Shown here piece after piece: positions 50,979-60,027 of a DNA stretch of 64,000 nt. The stretch lies in the NCBI GenBank assembly GCA_023664665.1, contig JAMPEY010000004.1:1-64000 (forward strand). The letters run 5' to 3'. Source of the stretch: Lachnoclostridium sp. (lineage in GTDB: Bacteria; Bacillota; Clostridia; Lachnospirales; Lachnospiraceae). The notes under the pieces were generated by a model. It was given only the letters and a program-made list of their open reading frames with translations. It did no database searches and was not told the origin of the DNA. The translations under genes were made by a program, and so were the position numbers. How positions within the stretch are numbered: the first letter of the stretch is position 1; each line of letters opens with the position of its first letter.

Positions 50979-50987
50979 GTGCGGAAG
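50962..50987 (-). terminator. Hairpin after the PrcB-like lipoprotein gene
   Basis: Perfect 11-bp arms CTTCCGCACTT/AAGTGCGGAAG with a four-base loop, 24 bp past the stop. The U-tract is weak and the stem shares sequence with the next promoter. Confidence 0.45.
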
Positions 50988-51010
50988 CTGTATGTTTTGG
51001 GTCAAAGATA

Positions 51011-51445
51011 TTATTCAAAAATTACCGTCTGGTCCAGCTTTTCCGTCTTAATGACGATGCAGGGATAAGACGGTTTTCCGCTGTTTTTCTCTTCCGGAGA
51101 CGGCCCTAACAGGCTGGTATTGACATAAATGGCATTGTCCGTCAGATACAGTTCGTTGACCGCAATACTATAGCCGCCCGTTGCCTGCTGCCCATATCCC
51201 ACGCATATGTAGAGATGTTCATTGTCACTGTATGTCAACTGAAAGGAATCCGCAGGCGCTTCCGCCCTTTTGCCTTCCAGAATTTTCTTCAGCTCCTCCG
51301 GCAAAGTCTCCTCCGACAGCACGGTAAAATCCAGATCCCGTAGCTTGATTTTCTCTTCCGACAGCATGGAACAGCTTGCTAAAATTACTATCATGGCCAT
51401 CATCCCACATATCGCAAGCCCTGCTCTCGCCAATATTTTTTTCAC
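51011..51445 (-). CDS. PrcB-like (protease-associated) lipoprotein
   Basis: This protein of about 144 aa has a lipoprotein signal (lipobox LASC) and a C-terminal PrcB-type domain (HLYICVGYGQQATGGYSIAV, then a late PYPCIVI-like strand). Its role is unknown; PrcB proteins pair with subtilisin-like proteases in other bacteria. The start is GTG 51445, five bases after GGGAGGTG. Confidence 0.75.
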   Translation of the reverse strand: MKKILARAGLAICGMMAMIVILASCSMLSEEKIKLRDLDFTVLSEETLPEELKKILEGKRAEAPADSFQLTYSDNEHLYICVGYGQQATGGYSIAVNELYLTDNAIYVNTSLLGPSPEEKNSGKPSYPCIVIKTEKLDQTVIFE

Positions 51446-51619
51446 ATTTACACCTCCCGCATACCGCTTCAGCGGCACAAACAATCTGTAAGAAGAATGC
51501 CTGGTTTTGGTCAATCTTTCTCTATAATCTATGTACAATCAGAATTTTTTATGATATAATAAGCGAAACCTGATATAATACATCAACTTAAGAACGATAA
51601 TAAGAAGGGATTTTATTCT

Positions 51620-52360
51620 ATGATTCGATTTATTCTTGTTTCGGGTTTCCTGATTATATTTCTGGTGCTTTCCATTCCCATATTGATTGCCGAATGGATA
51701 ATCGGCAAATTTAATCAAAGCCTAAAAGACCGCAGCAGTCTTGCCATTGTGCAGTGGGCATTCCGCTGTATTATGTGGCTGGCAGGCACCAATATCATTA
51801 TTTTGGGCGAAGAAAACATTCCTAAAGATACCGCGGTAGTCTATGTAGGCAATCACCGCAGTTACTTTGATGTGGTCATGACCTATATGCGGGTGCCCCA
51901 TCTCACAGGATACATTGCCAAAAAAGAAATGCAGCGCTGGCCTCTCCTTAGAAACTGGATGAGAAATGTCCACTGCCTCTTTCTGGACCGCAGCGATGTG
52001 AAACAGGGGCTCAAAACCATTCTGGACGCCATTGAAAAAGTAAAGAGCGGCATCTCCATATGCATTTTTCCGGAGGGTACCCGCAACGAAGTAAACGATA
52101 CTTTTCTTCCCTTTCATGAGGGCAGCTTTAAGATTGCGGAAAAGGGCAATGTTCCCATTATCCCCATGTCCATCGTAAACGCTGCGGATATCTGGGAAGA
52201 TCACTTTCCCCGGATGAAAAAAACCACGGTGGTCATCGCATACTGTAAACCGGTTTACATGAAAGAATTGGACAAAGAAGACAGAAAGAATATAGGAAGC
52301 TATATCACCAATATTATCAGTGAAGAATATTTCAAAAATAAGGCGGCATATTTCAGCTAA
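51620..52360 (+). CDS. plsC: 1-acyl-sn-glycerol-3-phosphate acyltransferase
   Basis: This 246-aa protein has an N-terminal membrane helix, the catalytic motif NHRSYFD and the acceptor motif FPEGTRN, both canonical. It makes phosphatidic acid. It is monocistronic, in the usual genomic setting of a core gene, and is probably the housekeeping PlsC. Confidence 0.9.
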   Translation: MIRFILVSGFLIIFLVLSIPILIAEWIIGKFNQSLKDRSSLAIVQWAFRCIMWLAGTNIIILGEENIPKDTAVVYVGNHRSYFDVVMTYMRVPHLTGYIAKKEMQRWPLLRNWMRNVHCLFLDRSDVKQGLKTILDAIEKVKSGISICIFPEGTRNEVNDTFLPFHEGSFKIAEKGNVPIIPMSIVNAADIWEDHFPRMKKTTVVIAYCKPVYMKELDKEDRKNIGSYITNIISEEYFKNKAAYFS

Positions 52361-52363
52361 AAG

Positions 52364-52400
52364 CAGGGCCGGGAATTTTCAATTTCCCTAGCCCTGTTTT
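52364..52400. terminator. Bidirectional terminator between plsC and murF
   Basis: CAGGGC-GGGAA pairs with TTCCC-GCCCTG and is followed by TTTT on the plus strand. It overlaps the murF stop codon. Confidence 0.8.
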
Positions 52401-53839
52401 GTCAGATATTCCAGCACTTCCGTAAATTCCATGCCGTGGGATGCTTTGACAAGCACCGTACTTTTCTCCGGCAGCAACTCTTCCTGACTTTCTTTGAGCG
52501 CAGCAAGCAGTTTTTGTCTGCCCGCAAAATAAAATATCCGGGGTACGGAACGCCTGCCCTCCATATTCTCCGCTTCCCTGCAGGCGGCTTCATACATATG
52601 TCTGGAATTTTCTCCCACACACAATATATAATCTATGCCTTTTTTTGCCGCATAAGCTCCCACTCCTTCATGCATTTCATCGGAATCTTCTCCCAATTCA
52701 AACATATCCCCCAAGATTGCCGCCTTTTTGGTATCCGCCATATCCAATAAATCGATTGCCGCCTTCATGGAGACGGGATTGGCATTATAACAGTCGTCAA
52801 TCAGGGTATAACGGGACAGTTTTATCAAATGATTCCTGCCGCCTATAGCCGCCAGTTTACGGATTCCTTCTGCTATCTGCTCTTTTGACACCCCCAGAAG
52901 ACCTCCTACGCAGGCTGCCGCCGTGCTGTTAATCACCATATGGACGCCCGGCAGGGGAACCAATATGGAAAATACCGCCTGTTGCTCTTTGTCCGGCATA
53001 TGGAGCAGCGCCTCGCTTCCCCACAAGCCCTTGCTCACCACATCCGTAGCATACACTTCCTCCTCCGCATTGCTTCCCATGCCAAAAAAATGAGGTTTTC
53101 TGCCACGGATATCCGTAATGGATGCAAGCTTATCATCCTCTCCGTTTAAACATACCTGACCGTTTTCCTCCATATAATCAAAGATTTCCGTCTTTGCCTT
53201 TAAAATGCCGTCCCGTGACTTCAGATTCTCCAGATGGCACTGTCCGATATTGGTAATCAGACAGATGTTGGGACGCACCATTTTACTTAACCTGTGCATC
53301 TCCCCAAAATCGCTGATGCCCATTTCAATCACCGCCGCTTCATGCTCTTCTTTAATACTGAGCAGCGTAAGGGGCACCCCTATTTCATTATTAAAATTTC
53401 CTATGGTCTTAAGCACATGATATTTTTCCCCAAGCACACTTGCCACAACTTCCTTGGTGCTGGTTTTCCCCACGCTTCCGGTAATCCCCACAATGGGAAT
53501 GGACAATTTACCGCGATAGTATTCCGCCAAATCACGCAATGCCCCAAAAGCGTCCTTCACCAGCAAATAACTTTTCCATGCGGATACAGGCACTCCATGC
53601 TCTTCCTCCACCTGTTCGGGCGTTTTCTGTGTGATAACCAGACTAACCCCTTTGGCAAATACCTCCGGCACAAACTTATGTCCGTCCACTCTCTCCCCGA
53701 CAGTGGCGACAAATACGCCGCCTTCCGTGACTTTTCGGGAATCTATCACCACGGAATCCACCTTGGCGCTTCCCTCTGCCTGTTTTAACACCAGTGTGCC
53801 GCCGCAGGCTTTCTCTATTTCATACAAGCTGAGATTCAT
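52388..53839 (-). CDS. murF: UDP-MurNAc-tripeptide--D-Ala-D-Ala ligase
   Basis: This 483-aa Mur ligase has P-loop GITGSVGKTSTKE, EMGISDFGEMHRLS, TNIGQCHLE and the late DDCYNANPVSMKAAI. It adds D-Ala-D-Ala to the precursor tripeptide. It starts directly after the ddl stop (TGAATG), with GGGGGT upstream, so ddl and murF are coupled: one makes the dipeptide, the other uses it. Confidence 0.96.
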   Translation of the reverse strand: MNLSLYEIEKACGGTLVLKQAEGSAKVDSVVIDSRKVTEGGVFVATVGERVDGHKFVPEVFAKGVSLVITQKTPEQVEEEHGVPVSAWKSYLLVKDAFGALRDLAEYYRGKLSIPIVGITGSVGKTSTKEVVASVLGEKYHVLKTIGNFNNEIGVPLTLLSIKEEHEAAVIEMGISDFGEMHRLSKMVRPNICLITNIGQCHLENLKSRDGILKAKTEIFDYMEENGQVCLNGEDDKLASITDIRGRKPHFFGMGSNAEEEVYATDVVSKGLWGSEALLHMPDKEQQAVFSILVPLPGVHMVINSTAAACVGGLLGVSKEQIAEGIRKLAAIGGRNHLIKLSRYTLIDDCYNANPVSMKAAIDLLDMADTKKAAILGDMFELGEDSDEMHEGVGAYAAKKGIDYILCVGENSRHMYEAACREAENMEGRRSVPRIFYFAGRQKLLAALKESQEELLPEKSTVLVKASHGMEFTEVLEYLTKQG

Positions 53840-54880
53840 TCATATACCCCCGTTAGTGACAGGCAGCGCTGCTTCCAATATCTGCTCACACAATTCTTCA
53901 AAAGAAATCCCCACCGCCTCCGCTTCCTGCGGAAGAAGGGAAGTCGGCGTCATGCCGGGAAGCGTATTGGCTTCCAGACAATAAATTTCACCCGCCTTAT
54001 CCATCATAAAATCCATTCTGGCATAGCTCTGCAGACGCAGCGCCAAGAATACCCGCTCCGCAATCCTCTGCATTTCAAGGGTTTTCTCAACGGATAACTC
54101 TGCCGGACAGGTTTCCACAGTGCTTCCTGCCTGATATTTATTCTTATAGTCATAAAATCCCGTCTTAGGGGCAATCTCGATGACAGGCAATGCCTTTTTA
54201 TCCATAACCCCCACAGAAAATTCTCTTCCCTCTATGTACTGTTCAATAATGACTTCCTCGTCATACCAGAATGCTTCCTTCTTTGCTTCCTCGTATTCTT
54301 CGTCATTTCTTGCAATGCACACGCCTACGCTGGAGCCGCCGCAGCACGCCTTTACGATGCAGGGATAGGGAACTCTCTCGCTCTCTGTCTCACCCTTACG
54401 AAGCCGGATGCCCTGCGGAGTGGGAATGCCCCATGCCTTGAAAATATCCTTGGTGATTCCCTTATCCATCGCTATGGCGGAACTGACAAAGTTCGTACCT
54501 GTGTAAGGAATTCCCAAAAGTTCAAAACATGCCTGAATTTTTCCGTCCTCCCCGTTTGCCCCATGCAGCGCCATAAATACAATATCCGCGCTCTTGCACA
54601 GCAATAACACATTGGGACCGAAAAAATTCTTGTCTCCGTCCTCCCGCAATGCCTTTACCGTTTCTAAATCCGGATTTTTCTCTGTAATGGCTCCCACCTG
54701 AGCCGCCCAATCCACTTCCCTGTCAAAGATTCCTTCCGTTTCTCCCACATATCCCAGATAAACATCTAACAGAACCGCCTGATGCCCCTTCTTCTTTAAC
54801 GCTTTATAAATCATGCTTCCGGAGCTTAAAGACACATCCCTCTCGGTGCTGGTGCCACCCGCCAAAACCACTACCTTCAT
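53840..54880 (-). CDS. ddl: D-alanine--D-alanine ligase
   Basis: This protein of about 346 aa is an ATP-grasp ligase with AGGTSTERDVSLSSG, ALHGANGEDGKIQ, CCGGSSVGV and ARMDFMMD...LEANTLPGMTPTS. The GKIQACFELLGIPYTG loop contains Tyr, which marks a D-Ala-D-Ala (vancomycin-sensitive) enzyme rather than a D-Lac type. ATG 54880 has GGAG six bases upstream. Confidence 0.96.
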   Translation of the reverse strand: MKVVVLAGGTSTERDVSLSSGSMIYKALKKKGHQAVLLDVYLGYVGETEGIFDREVDWAAQVGAITEKNPDLETVKALREDGDKNFFGPNVLLLCKSADIVFMALHGANGEDGKIQACFELLGIPYTGTNFVSSAIAMDKGITKDIFKAWGIPTPQGIRLRKGETESERVPYPCIVKACCGGSSVGVCIARNDEEYEEAKKEAFWYDEEVIIEQYIEGREFSVGVMDKKALPVIEIAPKTGFYDYKNKYQAGSTVETCPAELSVEKTLEMQRIAERVFLALRLQSYARMDFMMDKAGEIYCLEANTLPGMTPTSLLPQEAEAVGISFEELCEQILEAALPVTNGGI

Positions 54881-54961
54881 ATTTATCTCCATTTCCGCGC
54901 AGCTTTTGCCTGCGATACTATCTTATTCACCTTATGTATCAAATGTTCCTGATGCAACGGT

Positions 54962-56203
54962 TTATGCCGCCGTCAAAGAAGCCAGATTTGCCAGAATAAT
55001 AAAATATTCGGCTCTTGCGCCCTGTTCCGGATAAAAAGATACCGACTGCTGGTTACGCCCCATCAGATAATCCGCAAATTCTTCTATAATGAGATCATTT
55101 TGATAGCTCTTCAACACATAATTGGCACAGGAAAGCTCTACCACCGTTCTCAAAATTTCTTCCGCACCGTTATTCCTGGCATTGACAGGCTGCAGCAGTT
55201 CATCATACACCTCACCGATTTCCTCTCCCTTTGCCAACAACTGATCCATCAGAAGTCCGCAGAACTCCTTGTCCACAGCCTGTCTGGTCAGCATATAGGT
55301 CATAATCCCGTACAGATAGCCCGATTCTTCCGGAATACTGTTTTGATTTTGAAAATACGATTTATACTCCAATATCTGATTGCCATAGGTGTTCAGCCCC
55401 GTGGCACGGTACAACTCCGTCAATGCAAAAAAAGCATCCGCATCCTTTTTCATGGTATTTTGGATTTTGGTAAAGACAGCTGAAGCCCGCTGTAAACATT
55501 CCGTTGCGTATGCCCTGTCATAATTTTGGTAAAGATAGCTGAATTTTGCCAGAAAAGCTGCATATTCCGCACCTTCCGCCACATCTATCTGCGCGTAATC
55601 GATTTTATCAATCCATTTGGACAATGTCTCCATCACATCCGGAATTTTATTCTTGTTTTCATCCTCAAAAAGTCCGCTCCGCCATTCGTAGGCGCACAGC
55701 AGCGCCGTAACATCTTTAACGGTTGCCTTGTTTTTCTCACAGTCCTCAAGAATTTCGCCGTACAATTCCATAAAAAGATTCTGATAAAAATCCGCTTCCA
55801 GAACAAAAGAATAGGATCTGCCTACATAGTCACACTCCAGATAATATGTCCCTTCCGTCTGATACTCCTCAAAAGATGCATAACCGACATAGATTCCCTG
55901 CTCCTGATCATAAGTGATTTTATCAATCCATCCCCGGTATGCCACTTCTTTGGTGTCAGCGTTAATCAGCCGAAATTCCTGCGGAAGCTTTTTCCCCTTT
56001 ACCGCTGCTTCTTTTTTCCCTACGGATGGATAACCTCTTCTATTCACCAGAATATTGGGAGTCTGTTCCGGCACGGTATAATCTATGACAGGGGTGCTCT
56101 CCATATTGGAAATCGTTCCGCCTGCATCAAAAAAATTTTGACTGCCACAGCCGCACAAAGACAGCAGCAGACAGATGATTAAAAAAACTGCGGTCTTTTT
56201 CAC
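54962..56203 (-). CDS. Lipoprotein with GH9-like fold, catalytic region missing
   Basis: This protein of about 413 aa has a lipoprotein signal (LCGCG). It carries an N-terminal Ig-like domain like that of family 9 cellulases (LVNRRGYP, YVGYASFEEYQTEGTYYLE) and a helical domain that includes NKIPDVMETLSKWIDKI, matching the NGIPDxLDExxWxLxW part of GH9. The DAGD nucleophile segment before it is absent, so it is likely a non-catalytic relative. GTG 56203 has GGAGG ten bases upstream. It stands between ddl and the amidohydrolase. Confidence 0.7.
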   Translation of the reverse strand: MKKTAVFLIICLLLSLCGCGSQNFFDAGGTISNMESTPVIDYTVPEQTPNILVNRRGYPSVGKKEAAVKGKKLPQEFRLINADTKEVAYRGWIDKITYDQEQGIYVGYASFEEYQTEGTYYLECDYVGRSYSFVLEADFYQNLFMELYGEILEDCEKNKATVKDVTALLCAYEWRSGLFEDENKNKIPDVMETLSKWIDKIDYAQIDVAEGAEYAAFLAKFSYLYQNYDRAYATECLQRASAVFTKIQNTMKKDADAFFALTELYRATGLNTYGNQILEYKSYFQNQNSIPEESGYLYGIMTYMLTRQAVDKEFCGLLMDQLLAKGEEIGEVYDELLQPVNARNNGAEEILRTVVELSCANYVLKSYQNDLIIEEFADYLMGRNQQSVSFYPEQGARAEYFIILANLASLTAA

Positions 56204-56287
56204 CGGTTCCCAGCCTCCGTAATACAAAAACTGCTCACATATGCCTACCTTATCATTTTAACACGATTTCCCCATAAAGCAATTATT

Positions 56288-57454
56288 TTATTCATAAACA
56301 ACCTCCCCATTTATGATTGTATACAAGGTCTTGGTAAATACCTCCATGGGATTGCCGTCAAAAATGGCGATATCCGCGTCTTTTCCCACGGAAAGACTGC
56401 CCACCCTGTCATCTACGCCACAGATAACGGCAGGATTGATGGTAAGCGCCTTATACCCTTCCTCCATGGGGAGTCCCGCTTTTACCGCTAAACCCGCACA
56501 TATGGGCAGTGATTGAATCAATGACACCGGATGATCTGTGGTGACCGCCACTCTGATTCCCGCTTTATTCAAAATCCCCACTGTTTTGAATGCGACATTC
56601 TGCACCTCTATCTTGCTGCGGCTTGCCAAATCGGGTCCAACGATTGCCGGATAGCCCTCCGCCGCCAGCTCTTCCGCAATCAAATGCCCCTCGGAGCAAT
56701 GGTCCAAGGTCATCTTTAAATGAAATTCACCGGCAATACGGATTGCCGTGAAAATATCATCCACTCTGTGAACATGGGCTTTTAAGGGAATTTCTCCGCG
56801 AAGCACGGGAATCCAGCACTCCATCTTAAAATCCGGTTGAAAATATTCCCCCTGTCCGGCGGCCTTTTCCTTTCCGGCAAGATAATCAACCGCCCTTGTC
56901 AGTTCCTCCCTCAGCATTCCCGCAATGGCCATTCTGGTGGAAGGACTCTGTCCCTGCCCGGAATAATTTACCTTTGGATTTTCCCCAAAGGCAATTTTCA
57001 TAGCGGCGGGAGCTTTCACCACCAGATTGTCCACCCTTCTGCCCTTCGTCTTCAAAAAAGCAAACTGACCTCCCACCACATTGGAGCTGCCGGGGCCTAT
57101 CATGGCGGAAGAAATTCCCGCCCGCACGGCATCGTCAAATGCCGCATCCATAGTATTGATAGCGTCAATGGCACGCAGATGCGGTGTAACGGGGTCAACC
57201 GTTTCATTACAGTCATCCCCCTCCATTCCCTTTTTTTCCTCCGTGATGCCCATATGACAGTGAGCTTCGATCATACCGGGCATAATCAGCCGATCCCTAA
57301 TCTCTATCACTCTCTCACCGGCAGCGGGAGTAACGGGAATCTCCCCTTTTCTGCCGATTTCCCGAATCTTTCCGTCGCATACATGGATGATTCCGTCTTC
57401 AATATCTCCTAAATTTTCATCCATGGTTTTGATTTTACCGCCTAAAATATACAT
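56288..57454 (-). CDS. Amidohydrolase (imidazolonepropionase-like)
   Basis: This 388-aa metal-dependent hydrolase has the HxH motif EAHCHMG, the metal His residues in LKAHVHRVDD and LDHCSEGH, and TTDHPV with the catalytic Asp. The substrate is unknown; there is no histidine-degradation gene nearby. ATG 57454 overlaps the previous stop (TAATG). Confidence 0.85.
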   Translation of the reverse strand: MYILGGKIKTMDENLGDIEDGIIHVCDGKIREIGRKGEIPVTPAAGERVIEIRDRLIMPGMIEAHCHMGITEEKKGMEGDDCNETVDPVTPHLRAIDAINTMDAAFDDAVRAGISSAMIGPGSSNVVGGQFAFLKTKGRRVDNLVVKAPAAMKIAFGENPKVNYSGQGQSPSTRMAIAGMLREELTRAVDYLAGKEKAAGQGEYFQPDFKMECWIPVLRGEIPLKAHVHRVDDIFTAIRIAGEFHLKMTLDHCSEGHLIAEELAAEGYPAIVGPDLASRSKIEVQNVAFKTVGILNKAGIRVAVTTDHPVSLIQSLPICAGLAVKAGLPMEEGYKALTINPAVICGVDDRVGSLSVGKDADIAIFDGNPMEVFTKTLYTIINGEVVYE

Positions 57455-58359
57455 TAAAACCATTCCTCTGAATTGATTGCTTCACCATTACCGGTCATTT
57501 CAAAATAAAGGTTACAGCCCTCCAAAGTATATTGCTTTGTAGGATTGTCCACTGACGCTATAACCTGACCCGCTTCTACATAATCTCCCACGGATACCTT
57601 TACATCCTTTAACTGACCGTAAGTCGCCAGATAACCGTCGCCCAAGTCCAGCGTTACTACAGTGCCTAATTTCGCGTCCTCATAAATGTTTGCTACCTTG
57701 GCTTTTCCGCAGGCAAATACCTCCGCGCCCACGGATGCCGCAAAAAGCGTTGCGGGATTGTAGCGGTATTGCTTCAGCGTAGAAAAATAAACCCTCTTAT
57801 CCATACTGTAGGACATCAGTATTTCCCCGTTTATCGGCATATGAAATCCTTCCCCGGTAAAATGAAGCTCTTCCGCCACCTGTACCTGACTGCCGGACAC
57901 TGCCTGCGGTTTATCTTCCTCTATTTCCGAAATCTCCGGTTCCGGCGTCCCATTCTCCACCGCAGCCGCATCTGCCAGAGTAATATTCTCTTCTTCAAAC
58001 TCTGTGGGTATATAATCCAAATCATCATACAGGGAAGTTTGGTTATTTACATTTTCTCCGGCCTGTGTCACACTTCCCAAAATCCGGTCTATCTCCATTC
58101 CCACTGCGGTGTCCTCATTTTCTGTACCGCTGTCGGCATCACTGTCCGCATCCCCATTGTTTTTTGCAATCTCGTCTAATTTTTCCTCTACATTGTTTTC
58201 AAATGCTCCAAAATCTAAAGTGTAACCGTCGTCCAGACTCGCTTTGTTATTCCGGTTCATATATATGCCCGTCATGGTAAGCGCTGCCAGCACAAACGCC
58301 GAAGAGGCAATCATAATAATGCGTTCCTTTTTGATGTTTCCCATTCCATTTCTTCTCAT
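57454..58359 (-). CDS. SpoIIQ-like degenerate M23 protein
   Basis: This 301-aa protein has one N-terminal membrane helix (about 13-33), a long acidic linker and a C-terminal M23 (LytM) domain. The metal ligands are changed: the first His position reads KQYRYNPATLFAA, and the HxH position reads NLYFEMTGNGEA. SpoIIQ of B. subtilis also has a degraded LytM site and serves as a scaffold with SpoIIIAH. A SpoIIQ-like role is therefore likely but not proven; no sigma-F promoter was identified. Confidence 0.65.
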   Translation of the reverse strand: MRRNGMGNIKKERIIMIASSAFVLAALTMTGIYMNRNNKASLDDGYTLDFGAFENNVEEKLDEIAKNNGDADSDADSGTENEDTAVGMEIDRILGSVTQAGENVNNQTSLYDDLDYIPTEFEEENITLADAAAVENGTPEPEISEIEEDKPQAVSGSQVQVAEELHFTGEGFHMPINGEILMSYSMDKRVYFSTLKQYRYNPATLFAASVGAEVFACGKAKVANIYEDAKLGTVVTLDLGDGYLATYGQLKDVKVSVGDYVEAGQVIASVDNPTKQYTLEGCNLYFEMTGNGEAINSEEWF

Positions 58360-58477
58360 ATTTAATTTTCTTCCCTTTCTGTTCTATTATGCATATCTGC
58401 CCATAACTGAACTGTTATGTATTCCTATTTTTACCGAAAGAAAAGTTTTTATACAAATTTCCTATAGGACAAAAACA

Positions 58478-58505
58478 GACCGCAAACAGTCTCCTGTCTG
58501 CGGTC
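58478..58505 (-). terminator. Intrinsic terminator of the EF-hand protein gene
   Basis: GACCGCAAACAG/CTGTCTGCGGTC (58478-58489/58494-58505, one mismatch or G-U), followed by TGTTTTTGTCC on the minus strand. Confidence 0.8.
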
Positions 58506-58539
58506 CGAAACCAATTTTTCCGAATGCGGATACTAAGAT

Positions 58540-59751
58540 TCACGCCTCCCTATCATATTTTGCTACATCTACATGCTGAATGGTTCCCACATTACCGTTC
58601 TCATACAAGAACACTCCCGTATTGCGGATAACCCCCTGCGTCTGTCCGGAATCTCCTTTTAAGGTAAAATCCGTGGAGGCATTCTGCAGGCAGATGGCTC
58701 CAACGCCCTTGTCTGCAAGACGATAAAGCACATCTTTGCCATTTTCGTCTTTGGTCCATATTTTTAATTTTGACCAGATTGCATCATTTTCATCAATCCA
58801 TCCGTTGCCGTCCTCATCGTATTTTGCCAAATCGGCAAAGCCATTGCCGCTTGCCGTTCCGAAAAGCTCGCTGCCATCATTGATAACGCCGTCCCCGTTC
58901 TTATCAAGGGCAAGATAACCGCTTCCGCTTCCCAGACCGGATATTTCGTCCAACTCGCCATCCGCATCGATATCAAAATAAAAAGTCTGGTCGGACAATT
59001 CCGCTACATCCGTATCCATGTTGATGACAAGGGGGTCGCAAAGCGAAAACTGCGCCATCTCAAGGTCGTCCCGATAATACTCCTGAAACTCCCTGCTCAT
59101 TCCTACATTGACATTAAAGTTAATTTCCCTGCCATCGGAGGTACGAACCGTCCCAACAGTGGAGAAAGCAGTATCTTCCGCCTCCACGGAAAAAGTTTCC
59201 TGCGTATAATTCAGCACCTTCAGATTGGTAGCAAACAAGGCGTCAATATTGGTGCCTGTGTTGGGGTCATTCGTATTATTCATCACGGCCGCATTATTCA
59301 TGGTACTTACATTATTCGCGGCGGACGACCATGTATTTTCCTGGGACCAAAGGTTTGACCCATTCCAAATATCGTCCTGAATTCCACTGCCCATGCGTCC
59401 CCTTCTTCTGGAAAACAGCATATCGAAAATGTAACGGAGAGAAATCTGTTTCAAGTCAGAAACGGTATTCTGTCGGGAATTTTTCAGGTTAATCCTGCCC
59501 GATGAAATTCCGAAACGGTTTTGCCATGCCTCGGTTAAAGTGACGCCGTTTCCTTCCTCCACAGTCTGCTTGGAATTCTCAGTTCCGTTTTTCGCCTGCC
59601 CTTTACTGTCCTTCACGGCGGTATTCAGGGCATTTTGGTTTTGTGCCAGGCCACCCCTATAATCCGTTATAGTAAATCGCCTGCTTGTTGCCATAAAAGT
59701 TCTATAGCTTCTTGCGGATTCCATTCCTATGGTACTGGAATCAATTTTCAA
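58540..59751 (-). CDS. EF-hand-type calcium-binding protein, sigma-D controlled
   Basis: This 403-aa protein has no classic signal peptide. The N-terminal half is polar and low in complexity. The C-terminal half has Asp-rich calcium loops, DIDADGELDEI, DKNGDGVINDGSELFG and DEDGNGWIDENDAIWSKL, followed by a short beta-rich tail. Similar calcium-binding proteins occur in many motile bacteria. The start is TTG 59751 with AAGGAG nine bases upstream. The sigma-D promoter lies 220 bp upstream, with a small frame (59789-59959) in between. Confidence 0.8.
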   Translation of the reverse strand: MKIDSSTIGMESARSYRTFMATSRRFTITDYRGGLAQNQNALNTAVKDSKGQAKNGTENSKQTVEEGNGVTLTEAWQNRFGISSGRINLKNSRQNTVSDLKQISLRYIFDMLFSRRRGRMGSGIQDDIWNGSNLWSQENTWSSAANNVSTMNNAAVMNNTNDPNTGTNIDALFATNLKVLNYTQETFSVEAEDTAFSTVGTVRTSDGREINFNVNVGMSREFQEYYRDDLEMAQFSLCDPLVINMDTDVAELSDQTFYFDIDADGELDEISGLGSGSGYLALDKNGDGVINDGSELFGTASGNGFADLAKYDEDGNGWIDENDAIWSKLKIWTKDENGKDVLYRLADKGVGAICLQNASTDFTLKGDSGQTQGVIRNTGVFLYENGNVGTIQHVDVAKYDREA

Positions 59752-59788
59752 TCCTCTTTTCTCCTTCCTGCCACCACATCAGGTCCCC

Positions 59789-59959
59789 TCATCTACATCC
59801 TGCCGTCCTTGTAAGAAATCCGATGCATCCCCTGCTTGCATCTGTGTCAAACATCCTGTCCTCCACAGAAAAGATGGTATCTATGCACAGCACTCCGTCC
59901 TGTACATAAATACCATCCGTGGTGTCAATATTAAAATTACTTAGATTGTTGTGGGCCAG
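59789..59959 (-). CDS. Possible 56-aa protein with non-canonical start
   Basis: Between the sigma-D promoter and the EF-hand gene the minus strand encodes an uninterrupted frame with normal codon use, containing DTTDGIYVQDGVLCIDTIFSVEDRMFDTD. No ATG, GTG or TTG is in frame near the 5' end; CTG 59959 has AGGA seven bases upstream. It could be a small flagellar-regulon protein, or a frame broken by a mutation. Confidence 0.4.
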   Translation of the reverse strand: MAHNNLSNFNIDTTDGIYVQDGVLCIDTIFSVEDRMFDTDASRGCIGFLTRTAGCR

Positions 59960-59979
59960 ACAACTTTCCTGTAATTAAT

Positions 59980-60006
59980 ATATCGACAATTATGGGAAAA
60001 ACTTTA
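59980..60006 (-). promoter_or_regulatory. Sigma-D (sigma-28) promoter
   Basis: On the minus strand TAAA (60003-60006), exactly 15 bp, GTCGATAT (59980-59987). The extended -35, CCTAAAGTTTTTCC, is the same as at 43432, and the -10 fits the B. subtilis SigD type CCGATAT. Confidence 0.75.
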
Positions 60007-60027
60007 GGAAAAATATGGCTGCATCCA

